A program made the position numbers and the translations under genes. From NCBI RefSeq assembly GCF_013760955.1, contig NZ_JACDUL010000001.1, positions 148,481 through 212,480 of the forward strand: a stretch of 64,000 nucleotides of DNA, given 5' to 3'. This document shows, piece after piece, positions 34,826 through 46,999 of this stretch (its first letter is position 1; each line of letters opens with the position of its first letter). Origin of the DNA: Methanococcus maripaludis. Lineage in GTDB: Archaea > AGJL01 > Methanococci > Methanococcales > Methanococcaceae. The notes below the pieces were generated by a model that saw nothing but the letters and a program-made list of their open reading frames with translations, was not told where the DNA came from and searched no databases.

Positions 34826-36661
34826 TTGGAAAAGCAGACAAATGTATATGTTAACGGGAAATTGATCGATACCACAGAAGACCCTGAAACACTTGTTAAA
34901 AACTTAAGGGACAATAGAAGAAGTGGAAAATTATCGCCAAGCACTTCAATTTCATTCAATGAAGAAAGTAACGATGTTCACATTTCAACTGATGGTGGAA
35001 GGGCTGTAAGGCCATTAGTTGTAGCTGAAAACGGTGCTTCAAAATTAACCGAGGAATTACTTGAAAAAGTAGATGCTCAGGAATTAACTTTTCATGAATT
35101 AGTGGAATCTGGTGTTATTGAATACTTAGATGCTGAAGAAGAAGAAAACGCAAGAATTGCGATGTATGCAGATGAAGTAACTGAGGAAAACACCCACGTT
35201 GAAATCGACCCGCTTGTTATTTTGGGAATCGGTGCAGGTGTTGCCCCATATCCAGAACATAACTCAGCTCCAAGGATTACGATGGCTGCTGCGATGAGTA
35301 AACAGTCACTTGGAATTCCTATGGCAAACATAAAATGGAGAATGGATACAAGAGGACACTTACTCCACTATCCGCAAGTTCCACTTGTAAGAACGAAACA
35401 CCAGGAAATCTTAGGATTTGATAAAAGACCTGCTGGACAGAACTTCGTTGTAGCAGTTATGAGTTACGAAGGCTACAACATGGAGGATGCATTCATTATC
35501 AATAAAGCGTCCCTTGAAAGAGGTCTTGGTAGAAGTACTTTTTTTAGAAGCTACGAAAGCTTTGAAAAAAGATACCCTGGAGGACAGCTCGATAAATTCG
35601 AAGTTCCTGAAAAAGGAGTTAGAGGATACCGGGCTGAAGAAGCTTACAGAAATTTAGGAGACGATGGTTTAATCGACCTTGAATCCGAAGTAAGATCAGG
35701 AGATGTAATTTTAGGAAAAACGTCACCTCCAAGATTTTTAGAAGAACAGGAAATTACCCTTCAAACAAAATCCCAGAGAAGAGATACATCCGTTACAATC
35801 AGACACGGTGAAGAAGGAATCGTTGACCTCGTAATTTTGAGTGAAACAAAAGAAGGAAACAGACTTGGAAAAGTTAGAGTTAGAGACTTAAGAATTCCTG
35901 AGTTTGGTGACAAATTTGCATCCAGACACGGTCAGAAAGGGGTTATTGGACTTATTGTTCCACAAGAAGACCTACCTTACACCGAAGATGGAGTAATTCC
36001 AGATTTAATCATCAACCCGCACGCAATCCCTTCAAGGATGACTATCGGACAGGTTCTTGAAATGATTGGTGGTAAAGTTGGTTCATTAGAATGCAGAAGA
36101 ATCGACGGAACAATTTTCAGCGGCGAAAGCGAATGGAAATTAAGAGAAGGCCTTGAAAAATACGGCTTTAAGCACCACGCAAAAGAAGCTATGTACGATG
36201 GAAAATCCGGTAGAAAATTAGAGTGCGACATTTTCGTTGGAGTTGCATACTACCAGAAATTACACCACCTAGTTGCTGGAAAAATCCACGCAAGAAGCAG
36301 AGGACCAATCCAAGTTCTTACAAGACAGCCTACAGAAGGTAGGGCAAGAGAAGGAGGTCTTAGGTTCGGGGAAATGGAAAGAGATGTTCTTGTAGCTCAC
36401 GGTGCTGCAATGCTCCTTAAAGAAAGACTTCTCGATGAATCAGACCCTCACGAAGACTACGTTTGTGCAAAATGTGGTGAAATTGCAATCTTCGATTACA
36501 AAAGAGGCATGAAATTCTGTCCAGTTTGTGGTGAATCAGAAGACATTCAGGATAACAGAAAAATCCCACCTGTAAAAATTGCTTATGCATTCAAATTATT
36601 GTTGGATGAGCTTAAGAGTATGGGAATTGATCCTAAATTAGAATTAAAAGACAGAGCATAA
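34826..36661 (+). CDS. rpoB1: DNA-directed RNA polymerase subunit B' (Rpo2, C-terminal half)
   Basis: C-terminal half of the second largest subunit, 611 residues. Active-centre segments are [34 protein letters not shown] and [21 protein letters not shown]. The C-terminal zinc site is CAKCGE and CPVCGE. TTG 34826 follows AAGGTGGATACC; a GTG at 34817 is inside that ribosome-binding site, so I reject it. Confidence 0.97.
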   Translation: MEKQTNVYVNGKLIDTTEDPETLVKNLRDNRRSGKLSPSTSISFNEESNDVHISTDGGRAVRPLVVAENGASKLTEELLEKVDAQELTFHELVESGVIEYLDAEEEENARIAMYADEVTEENTHVEIDPLVILGIGAGVAPYPEHNSAPRITMAAAMSKQSLGIPMANIKWRMDTRGHLLHYPQVPLVRTKHQEILGFDKRPAGQNFVVAVMSYEGYNMEDAFIINKASLERGLGRSTFFRSYESFEKRYPGGQLDKFEVPEKGVRGYRAEEAYRNLGDDGLIDLESEVRSGDVILGKTSPPRFLEEQEITLQTKSQRRDTSVTIRHGEEGIVDLVILSETKEGNRLGKVRVRDLRIPEFGDKFASRHGQKGVIGLIVPQEDLPYTEDGVIPDLIINPHAIPSRMTIGQVLEMIGGKVGSLECRRIDGTIFSGESEWKLREGLEKYGFKHHAKEAMYDGKSGRKLECDIFVGVAYYQKLHHLVAGKIHARSRGPIQVLTRQPTEGRAREGGLRFGEMERDVLVAHGAAMLLKERLLDESDPHEDYVCAKCGEIAIFDYKRGMKFCPVCGESEDIQDNRKIPPVKIAYAFKLLLDELKSMGIDPKLELKDRA

Positions 36662-36711
36662 TTTAAATTATTTTATTTTTTATTAAAAAGGTCTAAACCA
36701 CGGTGAAACAT

Positions 36712-39381
36712 ATGGATAGATTTGATGTTCCAAAGGAAATCGGAGATATTACATTTGGATTGCTCTCCCCTGAACAGATAAGAACCATGTCAGTTGCTAA
36801 AATCGTTACTGCAGACACTTACGATGACGATGGATACCCAATTGATGGTGGATTGATGGATACTAGACTCGGTGTTATCGACCCGGGATTAGTATGTAAA
36901 AGCTGCAGCGGAAGAGTTGGAACTTGTCCCGGACACTTCGGACATATTGAACTTTCAAAACCAGTAATTCATATCGGATTTGCGAAAGATATTTACAAAA
37001 TTTTAAAAGCAGTGTGCCCACACTGTGGAAAAGTTACGATTACAGAGATAAAAAGGGACGAATACTTAGAAAAAATGGCCAAACTCGAAGAGGATGGTGG
37101 AGACCCTTGGACACTCTGTGACGACTTATTAAAAGAAGCTGCAAAAGGTAGCGTCTGCCCTTCATGTGGTGAAGTAAAAGCGGATGTAAAATACGATAAA
37201 CCTACTGCATACCACCAGTTAGATGGAAAAGCTCAAAAACAGTTAACTTCATCAGAAGTTAGAGAAATTTTAGAAAAAATCCCTGGTGAAGACTGTAAAC
37301 TTCTTGGAATTAATGCAAAAGTTGCAAGACCCGAATACATGGTTTTAACAGTTTTACCAGTTCCTCCAGTAACCGTTAGACCTTCAATCACACTTGAAAG
37401 TGGAGAAAGAAGTGAAGATGACTTGACACACAAATTAGTTGATATTATCAGAATTAACCAGAGGTTAGAAGAAAATATCAACGGTGGAGCTCCAAACTTG
37501 ATTATTGAAGATTTATGGGACTTATTACAGTACCACATAAACACGTACTTCGATAACGAAGCGCCAGGGATTCCTCCAGCAAGACACAGAAGTGGAAGAC
37601 CACTTAGAACACTTGCTCAAAGGTTAAAAGGTAAAGAAGGAAGGTTCAGACACAACTTAGCAGGTAAAAGGGTAAACTTCTCTGCAAGGACTGTTATCTC
37701 ACCTGATCCAAGACTCAGTATTAACGAAGTTGGTATTCCTAAATTAATCGCAAAAGAATTGACTGTTCCTGAAAAAGTTACCCCCTACAACATTGAAAGA
37801 GTAAGGGCACTTTTAAGAAACGGAGCTGACACCCACCCAGGTGTAAACTACGTTATTAAGAAAGTTAAAACTAAAGATGGAAAAGAAGAAGAATACAAGA
37901 TAAAAATTACAGATGCCAACAAAGACATGTGGGTAGAAAATATAACCGATGGAATGGTTATTGAAAGACACCTTTCAGATGGGGACGTCGTGTTGTACAA
38001 CAGGCAGCCATCCTTGCACAGAATGTCAATTATGGCACACAAAGTAAAAGTTCTTCCATACAGAACATTCAGACACAACCTGTGTGTATGTCCACCTTAC
38101 AACGCGGATTTCGATGGTGACGAAATGAACGTTCACGTCCCACAATCCGAAGAAGCTAGAGCTGAAGCTGAAACATTAATGCTCGTTGAAAAACACATTG
38201 TTTCCCCAAGATTTGGTGGTCCAATCATCGGTGCAATTCACGACTTTATTTCAGGAGCATACGTCCTTACAAGTTCATTATTTACAAAAGACGAAGCTTT
38301 AACATTATTGAAAAGCTCCGGACTAGATAATGAACTTGGAGAAGCAGATGTTGTTGAAAATAAAGTTGAATACTACAGCGGAAAATCATTATTCAGTAAA
38401 ACTCTTCCAGAAGGATTAAGCTTACAGTATAGGGCAAAAATCTGTAAAAAATGTGACACCTGTACCAAAGAAGAATGTGAACACGACGCTTACGTTGTAA
38501 TTAGAAACGGTAAACTCTTACAAGGAGTAATCGATAAAAACGGATTTGGTTCAGAAGCAGGAATCATATTAAACACCCTTGTAAAAGACTTCGGTTCAGA
38601 AGATGCGAGAGTATTCCTCGACTCTGCAACCAAAATGTCAATAAAAGCAATGGTTTTGAAAGGATTTACAACAGGTATTGACGACGAAGATATCCCTGAA
38701 GAAGCAATTCAAGAAATTCAGGATTTGTTAAACAAAGCTGAACAGGATGTTGAAGATATCGTTGAAAAATATGAAAACGGAACTTTAGAATCCCTCCCAG
38801 GAAGGGGTGTTGAAGAATCCAGAGAAGCATACATCATGCAGATTTTAGGTAAAGCGAGGGACCAAGCTGGTAACGTTGCTGAAAAATACTTAAGTAAAGA
38901 AAACCACGCTGCTCTGATGGCAAGAACCGGTGCAAGAGGTTCACTCCTTAACATTACGATGATGGCTGCAAGTGTTGGTCAGCAATCCGTTAGGGGTGGT
39001 AGGGTCTTTAGAGGTTACAGAGAAAGAACCCTTCCTCACTTTGGAAAAGGAAGTTTAGATGCAAAATCACACGGATTTGTTAGAAGCTGTTATAAAAAAG
39101 GATTAGCACCAACAGAATACTTCTTCCACGCGATGGGTGGTAGAGAAGGTCTTGTGGACCAGGCGGTCAGGACTGCACAATCTGGTTACATGCAGAGAAG
39201 ACTCGTAAACGCTTTACAGGACATTAGGGCGGAATACGATGGAACCGTAAGAGATTCAAGAGGACTTGTTGTTCAGTTTGAATACGGGGAAGACTTGGTA
39301 GACCCTGCAAAAGCAGACCACGGAAAAGGTGTAGATTTAGATAAAATATTCACAAAAGTTAATTCAAAATATGAAAATTAA
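36712..39381 (+). CDS. rpoA1: DNA-directed RNA polymerase subunit A' (Rpo1N)
   Basis: N-terminal two thirds of the largest subunit, 889 residues. The catalytic magnesium loop is YNADFDGDEMNVHVP at about 460-475. Zinc sites are at the N-terminus (CKSCSGRVGTCPGHFGHIEL) and in CPHCGK with CPSCGE around 103 and 150. The bridge-helix region GGREGLVDQAVRTAQSGYMQ lies near the end. ATG 36712 follows CGGTGAAACAT. Confidence 0.98.
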   Translation: MDRFDVPKEIGDITFGLLSPEQIRTMSVAKIVTADTYDDDGYPIDGGLMDTRLGVIDPGLVCKSCSGRVGTCPGHFGHIELSKPVIHIGFAKDIYKILKAVCPHCGKVTITEIKRDEYLEKMAKLEEDGGDPWTLCDDLLKEAAKGSVCPSCGEVKADVKYDKPTAYHQLDGKAQKQLTSSEVREILEKIPGEDCKLLGINAKVARPEYMVLTVLPVPPVTVRPSITLESGERSEDDLTHKLVDIIRINQRLEENINGGAPNLIIEDLWDLLQYHINTYFDNEAPGIPPARHRSGRPLRTLAQRLKGKEGRFRHNLAGKRVNFSARTVISPDPRLSINEVGIPKLIAKELTVPEKVTPYNIERVRALLRNGADTHPGVNYVIKKVKTKDGKEEEYKIKITDANKDMWVENITDGMVIERHLSDGDVVLYNRQPSLHRMSIMAHKVKVLPYRTFRHNLCVCPPYNADFDGDEMNVHVPQSEEARAEAETLMLVEKHIVSPRFGGPIIGAIHDFISGAYVLTSSLFTKDEALTLLKSSGLDNELGEADVVENKVEYYSGKSLFSKTLPEGLSLQYRAKICKKCDTCTKEECEHDAYVVIRNGKLLQGVIDKNGFGSEAGIILNTLVKDFGSEDARVFLDSATKMSIKAMVLKGFTTGIDDEDIPEEAIQEIQDLLNKAEQDVEDIVEKYENGTLESLPGRGVEESREAYIMQILGKARDQAGNVAEKYLSKENHAALMARTGARGSLLNITMMAASVGQQSVRGGRVFRGYRERTLPHFGKGSLDAKSHGFVRSCYKKGLAPTEYFFHAMGGREGLVDQAVRTAQSGYMQRRLVNALQDIRAEYDGTVRDSRGLVVQFEYGEDLVDPAKADHGKGVDLDKIFTKVNSKYEN

Positions 39382-39416
39382 TTATTTTCAATTTCTTAAA
39401 TTAAAACTATTTCTAG

Positions 39417-40586
<1,170 letters not shown>

Positions 40587-40599
40587 TTTAATACTTAAT

Positions 40600-40652
40600 A
40601 CTTTTTTAATTATTTTTAAGATAATCGTTTTTTATATCGTTTTTAATACTCA
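40600..40652 (+). terminator. T-tract terminator region after rpoA2
   Basis: Three runs of five or six T residues (near 40603, 40613 and 40629, with another at 40641) follow the rpoA2 stop without a strong hairpin. Archaeal polymerase stops at such oligo-T tracts. A new TATA-like element at 40700-40709 then supports separate or extra transcription of the L30e-NusA-S12-S7 block. Confidence 0.45.
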
Positions 40653-40699
40653 CTTAGATTCTTTAATTATAATTAGAGAGTTCTTGGATGATGCAAAGG

Positions 40700-40709
40700 T
40701 ATAAAAATA
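40700..40709 (+). promoter_or_regulatory. Possible TATA box upstream of L30e
   Basis: TATAAAAATA in the 221-nt gap after rpoA2. A start near 40730 would give a leader of about 75 nt. In that leader ACCCTCT at 40773-40779 can pair imperfectly with the ribosome-binding site AGGAGGT at 40796-40802. Confidence 0.4.
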
Positions 40710-40807
40710 ACATGTAACTATTAACTAGTTCGTATATTCATAGGGACATTAATTTCCAAATTGCATAGGAAAACCCTCTGGAGAATATAATGAGAAGGAG
40801 GTCTAGT

Positions 40808-41110
40808 ATGGACATAAACAGAGCTATAAGAGTAGCAGTGGACACTGGAAACGTAGTCTTAGGTACAAAACAGGCTATTAAGAACATAAAACACGGCGAA
40901 GGCCAGTTAGTTATTATTGCAGACAACTGCGCTAAAGACGTTAGAGAAGACATTTTTTACTACACACAACTTTCAGAAACCCCGGTTTACACACACCAGG
41001 CAACTTCAATCGAACTTGGAGCTATTTGTGGAAAACCATTCCCTGTTTCAGCATTGTTGGTTTTAGAACCTGGTAACTCGGCTATTTTAAACGTTAACAA
41101 TGAAGAATAA
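40808..41110 (+). CDS. rpl30e: 50S ribosomal protein L30e
   Basis: Large-subunit protein of the L7Ae/L30e RNA-binding superfamily, 100 residues. The core is [26 protein letters not shown] followed by [21 protein letters not shown], the L30e pattern. ATG 40808 is preceded by AAGGAGGT at an ideal distance; the ATG at 40790 lies before that site and would add six residues. In archaea it sits between RpoA'' and NusA, as here. Confidence 0.96.
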   Translation: MDINRAIRVAVDTGNVVLGTKQAIKNIKHGEGQLVIIADNCAKDVREDIFYYTQLSETPVYTHQATSIELGAICGKPFPVSALLVLEPGNSAILNVNNEE

Positions 41111-41126
41111 CCGTGGGTGATGGTTG

Positions 41127-41648
41127 ATGAAAATTAAACTTAATACAGAAGATATCATGAGAATCAGCCTCTTCGAAAAGATGACTGGTGCAAACGTGAT
41201 TGATAGTACTTCTGATGACGAAAAAATTGTTTTCGTTGTTAAGGAAGGCGACATTGGAGCTGCAATAGGAAAAGGCGGCGAAAATGTGAAAAGTGCAACC
41301 GAAAAATTCGGTAAAAAAATAGACTTAATCGAATACTCAGAAGATGTAAAACAGTTCATTAAAAACATTTTTGCACCAGTTGAGTTGGAAGATGTCTGGA
41401 CTAAAAAATTTAGTGACGATTTAGTAGTTTACGTTAGAGTTCACCCAAGATTAAGGAGAGCTGTTATCGGAGACAAAGGAAAAAACATTGATAGGGCAGT
41501 TGACATTGCAGGAAGACTTGCTGGTGTTAAAAATATCAAAGTCGTTGCTGGTTTAAGAAAAGATAACGATAAAAAACCAAAACAGGACGAAATACCTGAA
41601 AAAGCAGCAGAATCATCTACAAATGTTGAAGCTGAAGAAAACCAATAA
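41127..41648 (+). CDS. nusA: Archaeal NusA-like protein with two KH domains
   Basis: A 173-residue protein consisting only of the two KH RNA-binding domains of bacterial NusA; the S1 and N-terminal domains are absent, as usual in archaea. KH loops are visible as GAAIGKGGENVKSATEKFG and RRAVIGDKGKNIDRAVDIAG. The C-terminal 25 residues are charged and probably unfolded. Its place between L30e and S12 is conserved and suggests a role in transcription elongation or rRNA processing. ATG 41127 follows GGGTGATGG. Confidence 0.95.
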   Translation: MKIKLNTEDIMRISLFEKMTGANVIDSTSDDEKIVFVVKEGDIGAAIGKGGENVKSATEKFGKKIDLIEYSEDVKQFIKNIFAPVELEDVWTKKFSDDLVVYVRVHPRLRRAVIGDKGKNIDRAVDIAGRLAGVKNIKVVAGLRKDNDKKPKQDEIPEKAAESSTNVEAEENQ

Positions 41649-41657
41649 GGTGATTTT

Positions 41658-42101
41658 ATGGCAGGAAGTAAATCTCCAAAAGGAGAATTCGCAGGAAGAA
41701 AATTACTTTTGAAAAGAAGAGCAAGCAGATGGCACCACTACAAATACGTGAACAAAGCATTAAGCTTAAAATTAAAAGCTGACCCATTAGAAGGTGCTCC
41801 AATGGGAAGAGGAATTGTTGTTGAGAAAGTAGGTCTCGAAGCAAAACAACCAAACTCTGCTATCAGAAAATGTGTTAGAGTTCAGTTAATCAAAAACGGT
41901 AGACAAGTTACCGCATTTGCACCTGGAAACCACGCTATCAACTTCATTGATGAACACGACGAAGTTGTTATCGAAGGTATCGGTGGTCCATCAGGACAGG
42001 CTAAAGGGGATATCCCTGGAGTTAGGTACAAAGTTGTTATGGTTGGTAAAAACTCAATCAGAGAGCTTGTCAGAGGAAGACAGGAAAAAGTTAAAAGATA
42101 A
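41658..42101 (+). CDS. rps12: 30S ribosomal protein S12
   Basis: Decoding-centre protein, 147 residues of archaeal/eukaryotic (S23) type. Signatures are [38 protein letters not shown] and [31 protein letters not shown] lies before the ATG. It precedes S7, EF-2, EF-1alpha and S10, the classic str-operon order. Confidence 0.98.
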   Translation: MAGSKSPKGEFAGRKLLLKRRASRWHHYKYVNKALSLKLKADPLEGAPMGRGIVVEKVGLEAKQPNSAIRKCVRVQLIKNGRQVTAFAPGNHAINFIDEHDEVVIEGIGGPSGQAKGDIPGVRYKVVMVGKNSIRELVRGRQEKVKR

Positions 42102-42134
42102 ATTAAGATCTAAAAAAGAAAAAAGGGTGAAAAA

Positions 42135-42701
42135 TTGGAAATCAAATTATTTGGTAAATGGGACAGCGAAACTGTCACAGTTAAAGACCCAAGTTTAAAA
42201 TCCTACGTTAGTGTAGCTCCAGTTTTAGTTCCACATACTGCAGGAAGAAACTCAAAGAAAAGTTTTGATAAATCAAAAATGAACATTGTAGAAAGATTAG
42301 CTAACAAATTAATGGCTAACCAAGAAAATACGGGTAAAAAACACGAAACTTTAGCAATTGTTGAAGAAGCTTTAACAATAATCGAAAACAGGACAAAAGA
42401 AAACCCTGTTCAAGTTTTAGTTGATGCTTTAGAAAACTCAGGACCTAGAGAAGAAACAACAAGAATCTCTTACGGGGGAATCGCATTCTTACAATCCGTT
42501 GACGTTTCACCTTCAAGAAGATTAGATACAGCTTTCAGAAACATCGCTCTCGGTGCTTCACAAAGCGCACACAAAAACAAAAAAACCGTTGCTCAATGCT
42601 TAGCAGACGAAATCATCTTTGCTTCAAAAGCTGACATGCAAAAAAGCTTTGCTGTTAGGAAAAAAGAAGAAAAAGAAAGAGTTGCACAATCTGCAAGATA
42701 A
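42135..42701 (+). CDS. rps7: 30S ribosomal protein S7
   Basis: Small-subunit head protein that nucleates 3' domain assembly, 188 residues. It starts with TTG after GGGTGAAAAA. Family segments include [40 protein letters not shown] and the end [19 protein letters not shown]. It follows S12 by 33 nt and precedes EF-2 by about 100 nt. Confidence 0.97.
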   Translation: MEIKLFGKWDSETVTVKDPSLKSYVSVAPVLVPHTAGRNSKKSFDKSKMNIVERLANKLMANQENTGKKHETLAIVEEALTIIENRTKENPVQVLVDALENSGPREETTRISYGGIAFLQSVDVSPSRRLDTAFRNIALGASQSAHKNKKTVAQCLADEIIFASKADMQKSFAVRKKEEKERVAQSAR

Positions 42702-42803
42702 TTCTAAATACTTTTTATATTTCTTTATAATTAACCAAGTATCATAATTTGGTAACTATTGTTTACATATTATGAACTGCTCAAAAACTAAAAGAGTGAG
42801 ATT

Positions 42804-44987
42804 ATGGGAAGAAGAGCAAAAATGGTTGAAAAGGTTAAAACCTTAATGGAAAAGCACGACCAAATTAGAAATATGGGTATTTGTGCTCACATCGACCACG
42901 GTAAAACCACATTATCAGACAACTTGCTTGCAGGAGCAGGTATGATCTCAAAAGAATTAGCTGGAGACCAGCTTGCACTCGACTTCGATGAAGAAGAAGC
43001 TGCAAGAGGTATTACCATCTACGCTGCAAACGTTTCAATGGTACACGAATACGGCGGAAAAGAATACTTAATCAACTTAATCGATACCCCAGGTCACGTT
43101 GACTTTGGTGGTGACGTTACAAGAGCAATGAGAGCAATCGATGGTGCTGTTGTTGTATGTTGTGCAGTTGAAGGTGTTATGCCACAAACGGAAACTGTTT
43201 TAAGACAGGCATTAAAAGAAAAAGTTAAACCTGTTTTATTCATTAACAAAGTTGACAGATTAATCAATGAATTGAAATTAACCCCTGAAGAATTACAGGG
43301 AAGATTCATGAAAATCATTGCAGAAGTTAACAAGTTAATCGAAAAAATGGCTCCTGAAGAATTCAAAAAAGAATGGTTATGTGATGTTGTAACTGGAAAA
43401 GTTGCTTTCGGTTCAGCATACAACAACTGGGCTATTTCAGTTCCATACATGCAAAGATCAGGCATTTCATTCAAAGACATTATTGACTACTGTGAACAAG
43501 AAAAACAAGGAGAATTAGCTGACAAAGCTCCACTCCACGAAGTTATTCTCGACATGGCAATCAAACACTTACCAAACCCGCTCCAAGCTCAAAAATACAG
43601 AATTCCAAACATCTGGAAAGGAGATGCGGAATCAGAAATCGGTAAATCAATGGTTGCTTGTGACCCTAACGGACCACTCGCAGGTGTTGTTACAAAAATT
43701 ATCGTTGATAAACACGCTGGTGCAATTTCCGCATGCAGATTGTTTTCAGGAAGAATCAAACAAGGAGACGACCTCTACCTCGTTGGTTCCAAACAAAAAG
43801 CAAGAGCTCAGCAAGTTTCAATTTTCATGGGTGCTGAAAGAGTTCAGGTACCAAGCATTTCAGCAGGTAACATCTGTGCTTTAACAGGATTAAGAGAAGC
43901 TACCGCTGGTGAAACAGTATGCAGCCCTTCAGAAATCTTAGAACCTGGATTTGAATCATTAACTCACACCTCTGAACCAGTTATCACTGTTGCAATCGAA
44001 GCTAAAAACACTAAAGATTTGCCAAAATTAATTGAAATCTTAAGACAGATTGCAAGAGAAGACAACACAGTAAGAGTAGAAATCAACGAAGAAACCGGTG
44101 AACACTTAATCAGCGGCATGGGTGAGCTCCACATCGAAGTTATCACAAACACCAAAATCGGAAGAGATGGTGGAATTGAAGTAGATGTCGGTGAACCAAT
44201 CGTTGTTTACAGAGAAACAATCACAGGAACTTCACCTGAAATCGAAGGAAAATCACCAAACAAACACAACAAACTCTACATGATTGCAGAACCTATGGAT
44301 GAATCCGTATACGCTGCATACGTAGAAGGCAAAATCCACGATGAAGACTACAAAAAGAAAACCACTGCTGATGGTGAAGCAAGGTTAGTTGAAGCAGGTC
44401 TTGACAAAGACCAAGCTAAAAAAGTAATGTCAATTTACAACGGAAACATGATTGTAAACATGACAAGAGGTATCGTACAACTCGATGAAGCTAGAGAATT
44501 AATTATCGAAGGTTTCAAAGAAGGTGTAAGAAACGGTCCACTCGCAGCTGAAAAAGTTCAGGGTGTAAAAATCAGATTAGTGGATGCAACATTCCACGAA
44601 GATGCAATCCACAGAGGTCCTGCTCAAATTATCCCTGCTGTAAGATTCGGGGTAAGAGATGCAGTTGCTCAAGCAAAACCAGTTCTCCTCGAACCTATGC
44701 AAAGTGTTTACATCAACACCCCGCAAGACTATATGGGAGATGGTATGAAAGAAATCAACAACAGAAGAGGACAGATCCTCGACATGGAACAAGAAGGAGA
44801 CATGTCAATCATCAAATCCTCAGTACCTGTTGCTGAAATGTTCGGATTCGCTGGTGCAATTAGGGGAGCTACCCAAGGTAGATGTTTGTGGAGCGTTGAA
44901 TTCTCAGGATTTGAAAGAGTTCCAGCAGAGCTTCAACCTAAGATTGCTAAACAGATTAGGGACAGAAAAGGGTTAAAATCAGAATAA
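42804..44987 (+). CDS. fusA: Translation elongation factor 2
   Basis: GTPase that drives ribosomal translocation, 727 residues, full length for aEF-2. G1 is AHIDHGKTT at 28-36, G3 [12 protein letters not shown] and G4 NKVDR. In domain IV, His603 in [10 protein letters not shown] is the residue converted to diphthamide in archaea and eukaryotes. GAGTGAGATT precedes the ATG. It lies in the S12-S7-EF2-EF1alpha-S10 series. Confidence 0.98.
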   Translation: MGRRAKMVEKVKTLMEKHDQIRNMGICAHIDHGKTTLSDNLLAGAGMISKELAGDQLALDFDEEEAARGITIYAANVSMVHEYGGKEYLINLIDTPGHVDFGGDVTRAMRAIDGAVVVCCAVEGVMPQTETVLRQALKEKVKPVLFINKVDRLINELKLTPEELQGRFMKIIAEVNKLIEKMAPEEFKKEWLCDVVTGKVAFGSAYNNWAISVPYMQRSGISFKDIIDYCEQEKQGELADKAPLHEVILDMAIKHLPNPLQAQKYRIPNIWKGDAESEIGKSMVACDPNGPLAGVVTKIIVDKHAGAISACRLFSGRIKQGDDLYLVGSKQKARAQQVSIFMGAERVQVPSISAGNICALTGLREATAGETVCSPSEILEPGFESLTHTSEPVITVAIEAKNTKDLPKLIEILRQIAREDNTVRVEINEETGEHLISGMGELHIEVITNTKIGRDGGIEVDVGEPIVVYRETITGTSPEIEGKSPNKHNKLYMIAEPMDESVYAAYVEGKIHDEDYKKKTTADGEARLVEAGLDKDQAKKVMSIYNGNMIVNMTRGIVQLDEARELIIEGFKEGVRNGPLAAEKVQGVKIRLVDATFHEDAIHRGPAQIIPAVRFGVRDAVAQAKPVLLEPMQSVYINTPQDYMGDGMKEINNRRGQILDMEQEGDMSIIKSSVPVAEMFGFAGAIRGATQGRCLWSVEFSGFERVPAELQPKIAKQIRDRKGLKSE

Positions 44988-45001
44988 ACAATTACCATAA
45001 A

Positions 45002-45011
45002 ATATATATAC
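45002..45011 (+). promoter_or_regulatory. Probable TATA box for EF-1alpha
   Basis: AATATATATA lies in the 84-nt gap between EF-2 and EF-1alpha, about 70 nt before the start. It would give a leader of about 40 nt. This suggests extra transcription of the EF-1alpha-S10 pair, as expected for very abundant proteins. Confidence 0.5.
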
Positions 45012-45071
45012 CCTTTTTCACTATGATATTACAAAAATCGACTAAAAACATGCTCTTATGGAGGAATGATT

Positions 45072-46358
45072 ATGGCAAAAGAAAAACCAATTCTTAACGT
45101 TGCATTTATCGGACACGTAGATGCTGGTAAATCAACAACAGTAGGAAGATTATTATTAGACGGTGGAGCTATCGACCCACAGTTAATCGTAAGATTAAGA
45201 AAAGAAGCTGAAGAAAAAGGTAAAGCTGGATTCGAATTTGCTTATGTTATGGACGGTTTAAAGGAAGAGAGAGAAAGAGGGGTTACAATTGACGTAGCTC
45301 ACAAAAAATTCCCTACCGCAAAATACGAAGTTACAATCGTAGACTGCCCAGGCCACAGAGACTTCATTAAAAACATGATCACTGGTGCTTCACAAGCTGA
45401 TGCAGCTATCTTAGTTGTAAACGTTGACGATGCTAAATCCGGTATTCAACCCCAAACAAGAGAACACGTATTCTTATCAAGAACACTCGGTATCTCACAA
45501 TTAGCTGTTGCAATCAACAAAATGGATACAGTAAACTTCTCAGAAGCTGACTACAACGAAATGAAAAAGATGTTAGGCGACCAATTGTTAAAAATGGTTG
45601 GATTCAACCCAGACAACATCACATTCGTACCAGTTGCTTCACTCCACGGTGACAACGTATTCAAAAAATCCGACAAAACACCATGGTACAACGGACCTAC
45701 ACTCGCAGAAGTTATCGATGCTTTCCAACCACCTGAAAAACCAACAACCTTACCACTGAGATTACCTATCCAAGATGTTTACTCAATCACTGGTGTAGGT
45801 ACAGTTCCAGTAGGAAGAGTTGAAACAGGTATCATCAGACCAGGAGACAAAGTTATCTTCGAACCTGCAGGAGCAGTAGGAGAAATTAAAACTGTGGAAA
45901 TGCACCACGAACAATTACCAAGCGCTGAACCAGGAGATAACATTGGTTTCAACGTAAGAGGTGTTGGTAAAAAAGACATCAAAAGAGGAGACGTTTTAGG
46001 ACACACTACAAACCCTCCAACAGTTGCTGCAGATTTCACAGCACAAATCGTTGTTTTACAACACCCATCAGTTATGACTGTAGGTTACACACCTGTATTC
46101 CACGCACACACAGCACAAATTGCATGTACATTCATGGAATTACAGAAAAAATTAAACCCTGCAACTGGTGAAGTTTTAGAAGAAAACCCAGACTTCTTAA
46201 AAGCTGGTGACGCTGCAATCGTTAAATTAATGCCTACAAAACCATTAGTTATAGAAAGCGTTAAAGAAATCCCACAACTCGGTAGATTTGCAATCAGAGA
46301 TATGGGTATGACAGTTGCTGCAGGTATGGCAATCCAAGTTACAGCTAAAAACAAATAA
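45072..46358 (+). CDS. tuf: Translation elongation factor 1-alpha
   Basis: GTPase that brings aminoacyl-tRNA to the ribosome, 428 residues. G1 is GHVDAGKST at 14-22, G3 [11 protein letters not shown] and G4 NKMD. Codon use is strongly biased, as for other highly expressed genes here. I take ATG 45072 because GGAGG at 45060-45064 is correctly spaced from it; the ATG at 45066 is only one base from that site. Confidence 0.98.
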   Translation: MAKEKPILNVAFIGHVDAGKSTTVGRLLLDGGAIDPQLIVRLRKEAEEKGKAGFEFAYVMDGLKEERERGVTIDVAHKKFPTAKYEVTIVDCPGHRDFIKNMITGASQADAAILVVNVDDAKSGIQPQTREHVFLSRTLGISQLAVAINKMDTVNFSEADYNEMKKMLGDQLLKMVGFNPDNITFVPVASLHGDNVFKKSDKTPWYNGPTLAEVIDAFQPPEKPTTLPLRLPIQDVYSITGVGTVPVGRVETGIIRPGDKVIFEPAGAVGEIKTVEMHHEQLPSAEPGDNIGFNVRGVGKKDIKRGDVLGHTTNPPTVAADFTAQIVVLQHPSVMTVGYTPVFHAHTAQIACTFMELQKKLNPATGEVLEENPDFLKAGDAAIVKLMPTKPLVIESVKEIPQLGRFAIRDMGMTVAAGMAIQVTAKNK

Positions 46359-46406
46359 TTAGCTTAACTTTTTTTTCTTATTAAAACACGGAAAAAGAGG
46401 AATATT

Positions 46407-46715
46407 ATGCAAAAAGCAAGAATTAAATTATCAAGTACACAACACACAGAATTAGACGGTGTATGCGACCAGATTAAAGCTATTGCTGAAAAAACTGGTG
46501 TAGACATGGCAGGTCCAATTCCATTACCAACAAAAGCGTTAAAAGTTACAACAAGGAAATCAACAGATGGTGAAGGTTCCTCATCATTCGACAGATGGAC
46601 AATGAGAGTTCACAAAAGAGTTATCGACATTGAAGCTGACGAAAGAACCATGAAACACATCATGAAAGTTAGAATTCCTGACACAGTTCAAATTGAAATT
46701 GAATTGAGAAACTAA
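46407..46715 (+). CDS. rps10: 30S ribosomal protein S10
   Basis: Small-subunit head protein, 102 residues of the archaeal/eukaryotic S20 type. Diagnostic parts are [41 protein letters not shown] and [31 protein letters not shown] precedes the ATG. It closes the str-like operon; a hairpin with a T-run follows at 46748-46792. Confidence 0.98.
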   Translation: MQKARIKLSSTQHTELDGVCDQIKAIAEKTGVDMAGPIPLPTKALKVTTRKSTDGEGSSSFDRWTMRVHKRVIDIEADERTMKHIMKVRIPDTVQIEIELRN

Positions 46716-46747
46716 TTTTAATTCGTTTAAATCGCAAAAGCCAGACG

Positions 46748-46792
46748 TATTGCAATCTGAGAGTTGAGGATTGCAATAAAACTTCTTTTTTT
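46748..46792 (+). terminator. Perfect hairpin followed by seven Ts after rps10
   Basis: TATTGCAATC at 46748-46757 pairs perfectly with GATTGCAATA at 46769-46778 around an 11-nt loop, and TTTTTTT lies at 46786-46792. This looks like an intrinsic terminator, unusual in form for archaea where T-runs alone often suffice. It could also be the 3' end of the S10 transcript protected by a hairpin, or part of a small RNA. Confidence 0.55.
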
Positions 46793-46999
46793 CGCATTAT
46801 TAAATCAAAACATTTTTATAAAAATATAGATATAGAAAATAACACCTCATTCCAGAGTGTGTGAGGAGTATTTTTATTTTCGACCATTGTTCAGAGTAAT
46901 TATGGTATACTATTTTTTATTTTTTTGAAAAGTTATTTAACCCCAATTTACATAAACAACGTATATATTTTTTTATTCAACTTTTGATGGTGGTTTAGG
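46793..46999 (+). other. Gap with a second hairpin and a TATA box before the phosphomutase gene
   Basis: TTTATAAAA at 46815-46823 is followed by a hairpin at 46836-46874, in which AAAATA pairs with TATTTT and CCTCA with TGAGG across a small internal loop. GTATATATT at 46961-46969 is a likely TATA box for the gene starting at 47000. No coding frame is convincing. A short regulatory RNA from the first element is possible. Confidence 0.4.

Noticed and set aside
33283-36661. Frameshift in RNA polymerase subunit B
   Set aside because: The B''/B' split is normal in methanogens; each part has its own ribosome-binding site and full conserved ends.
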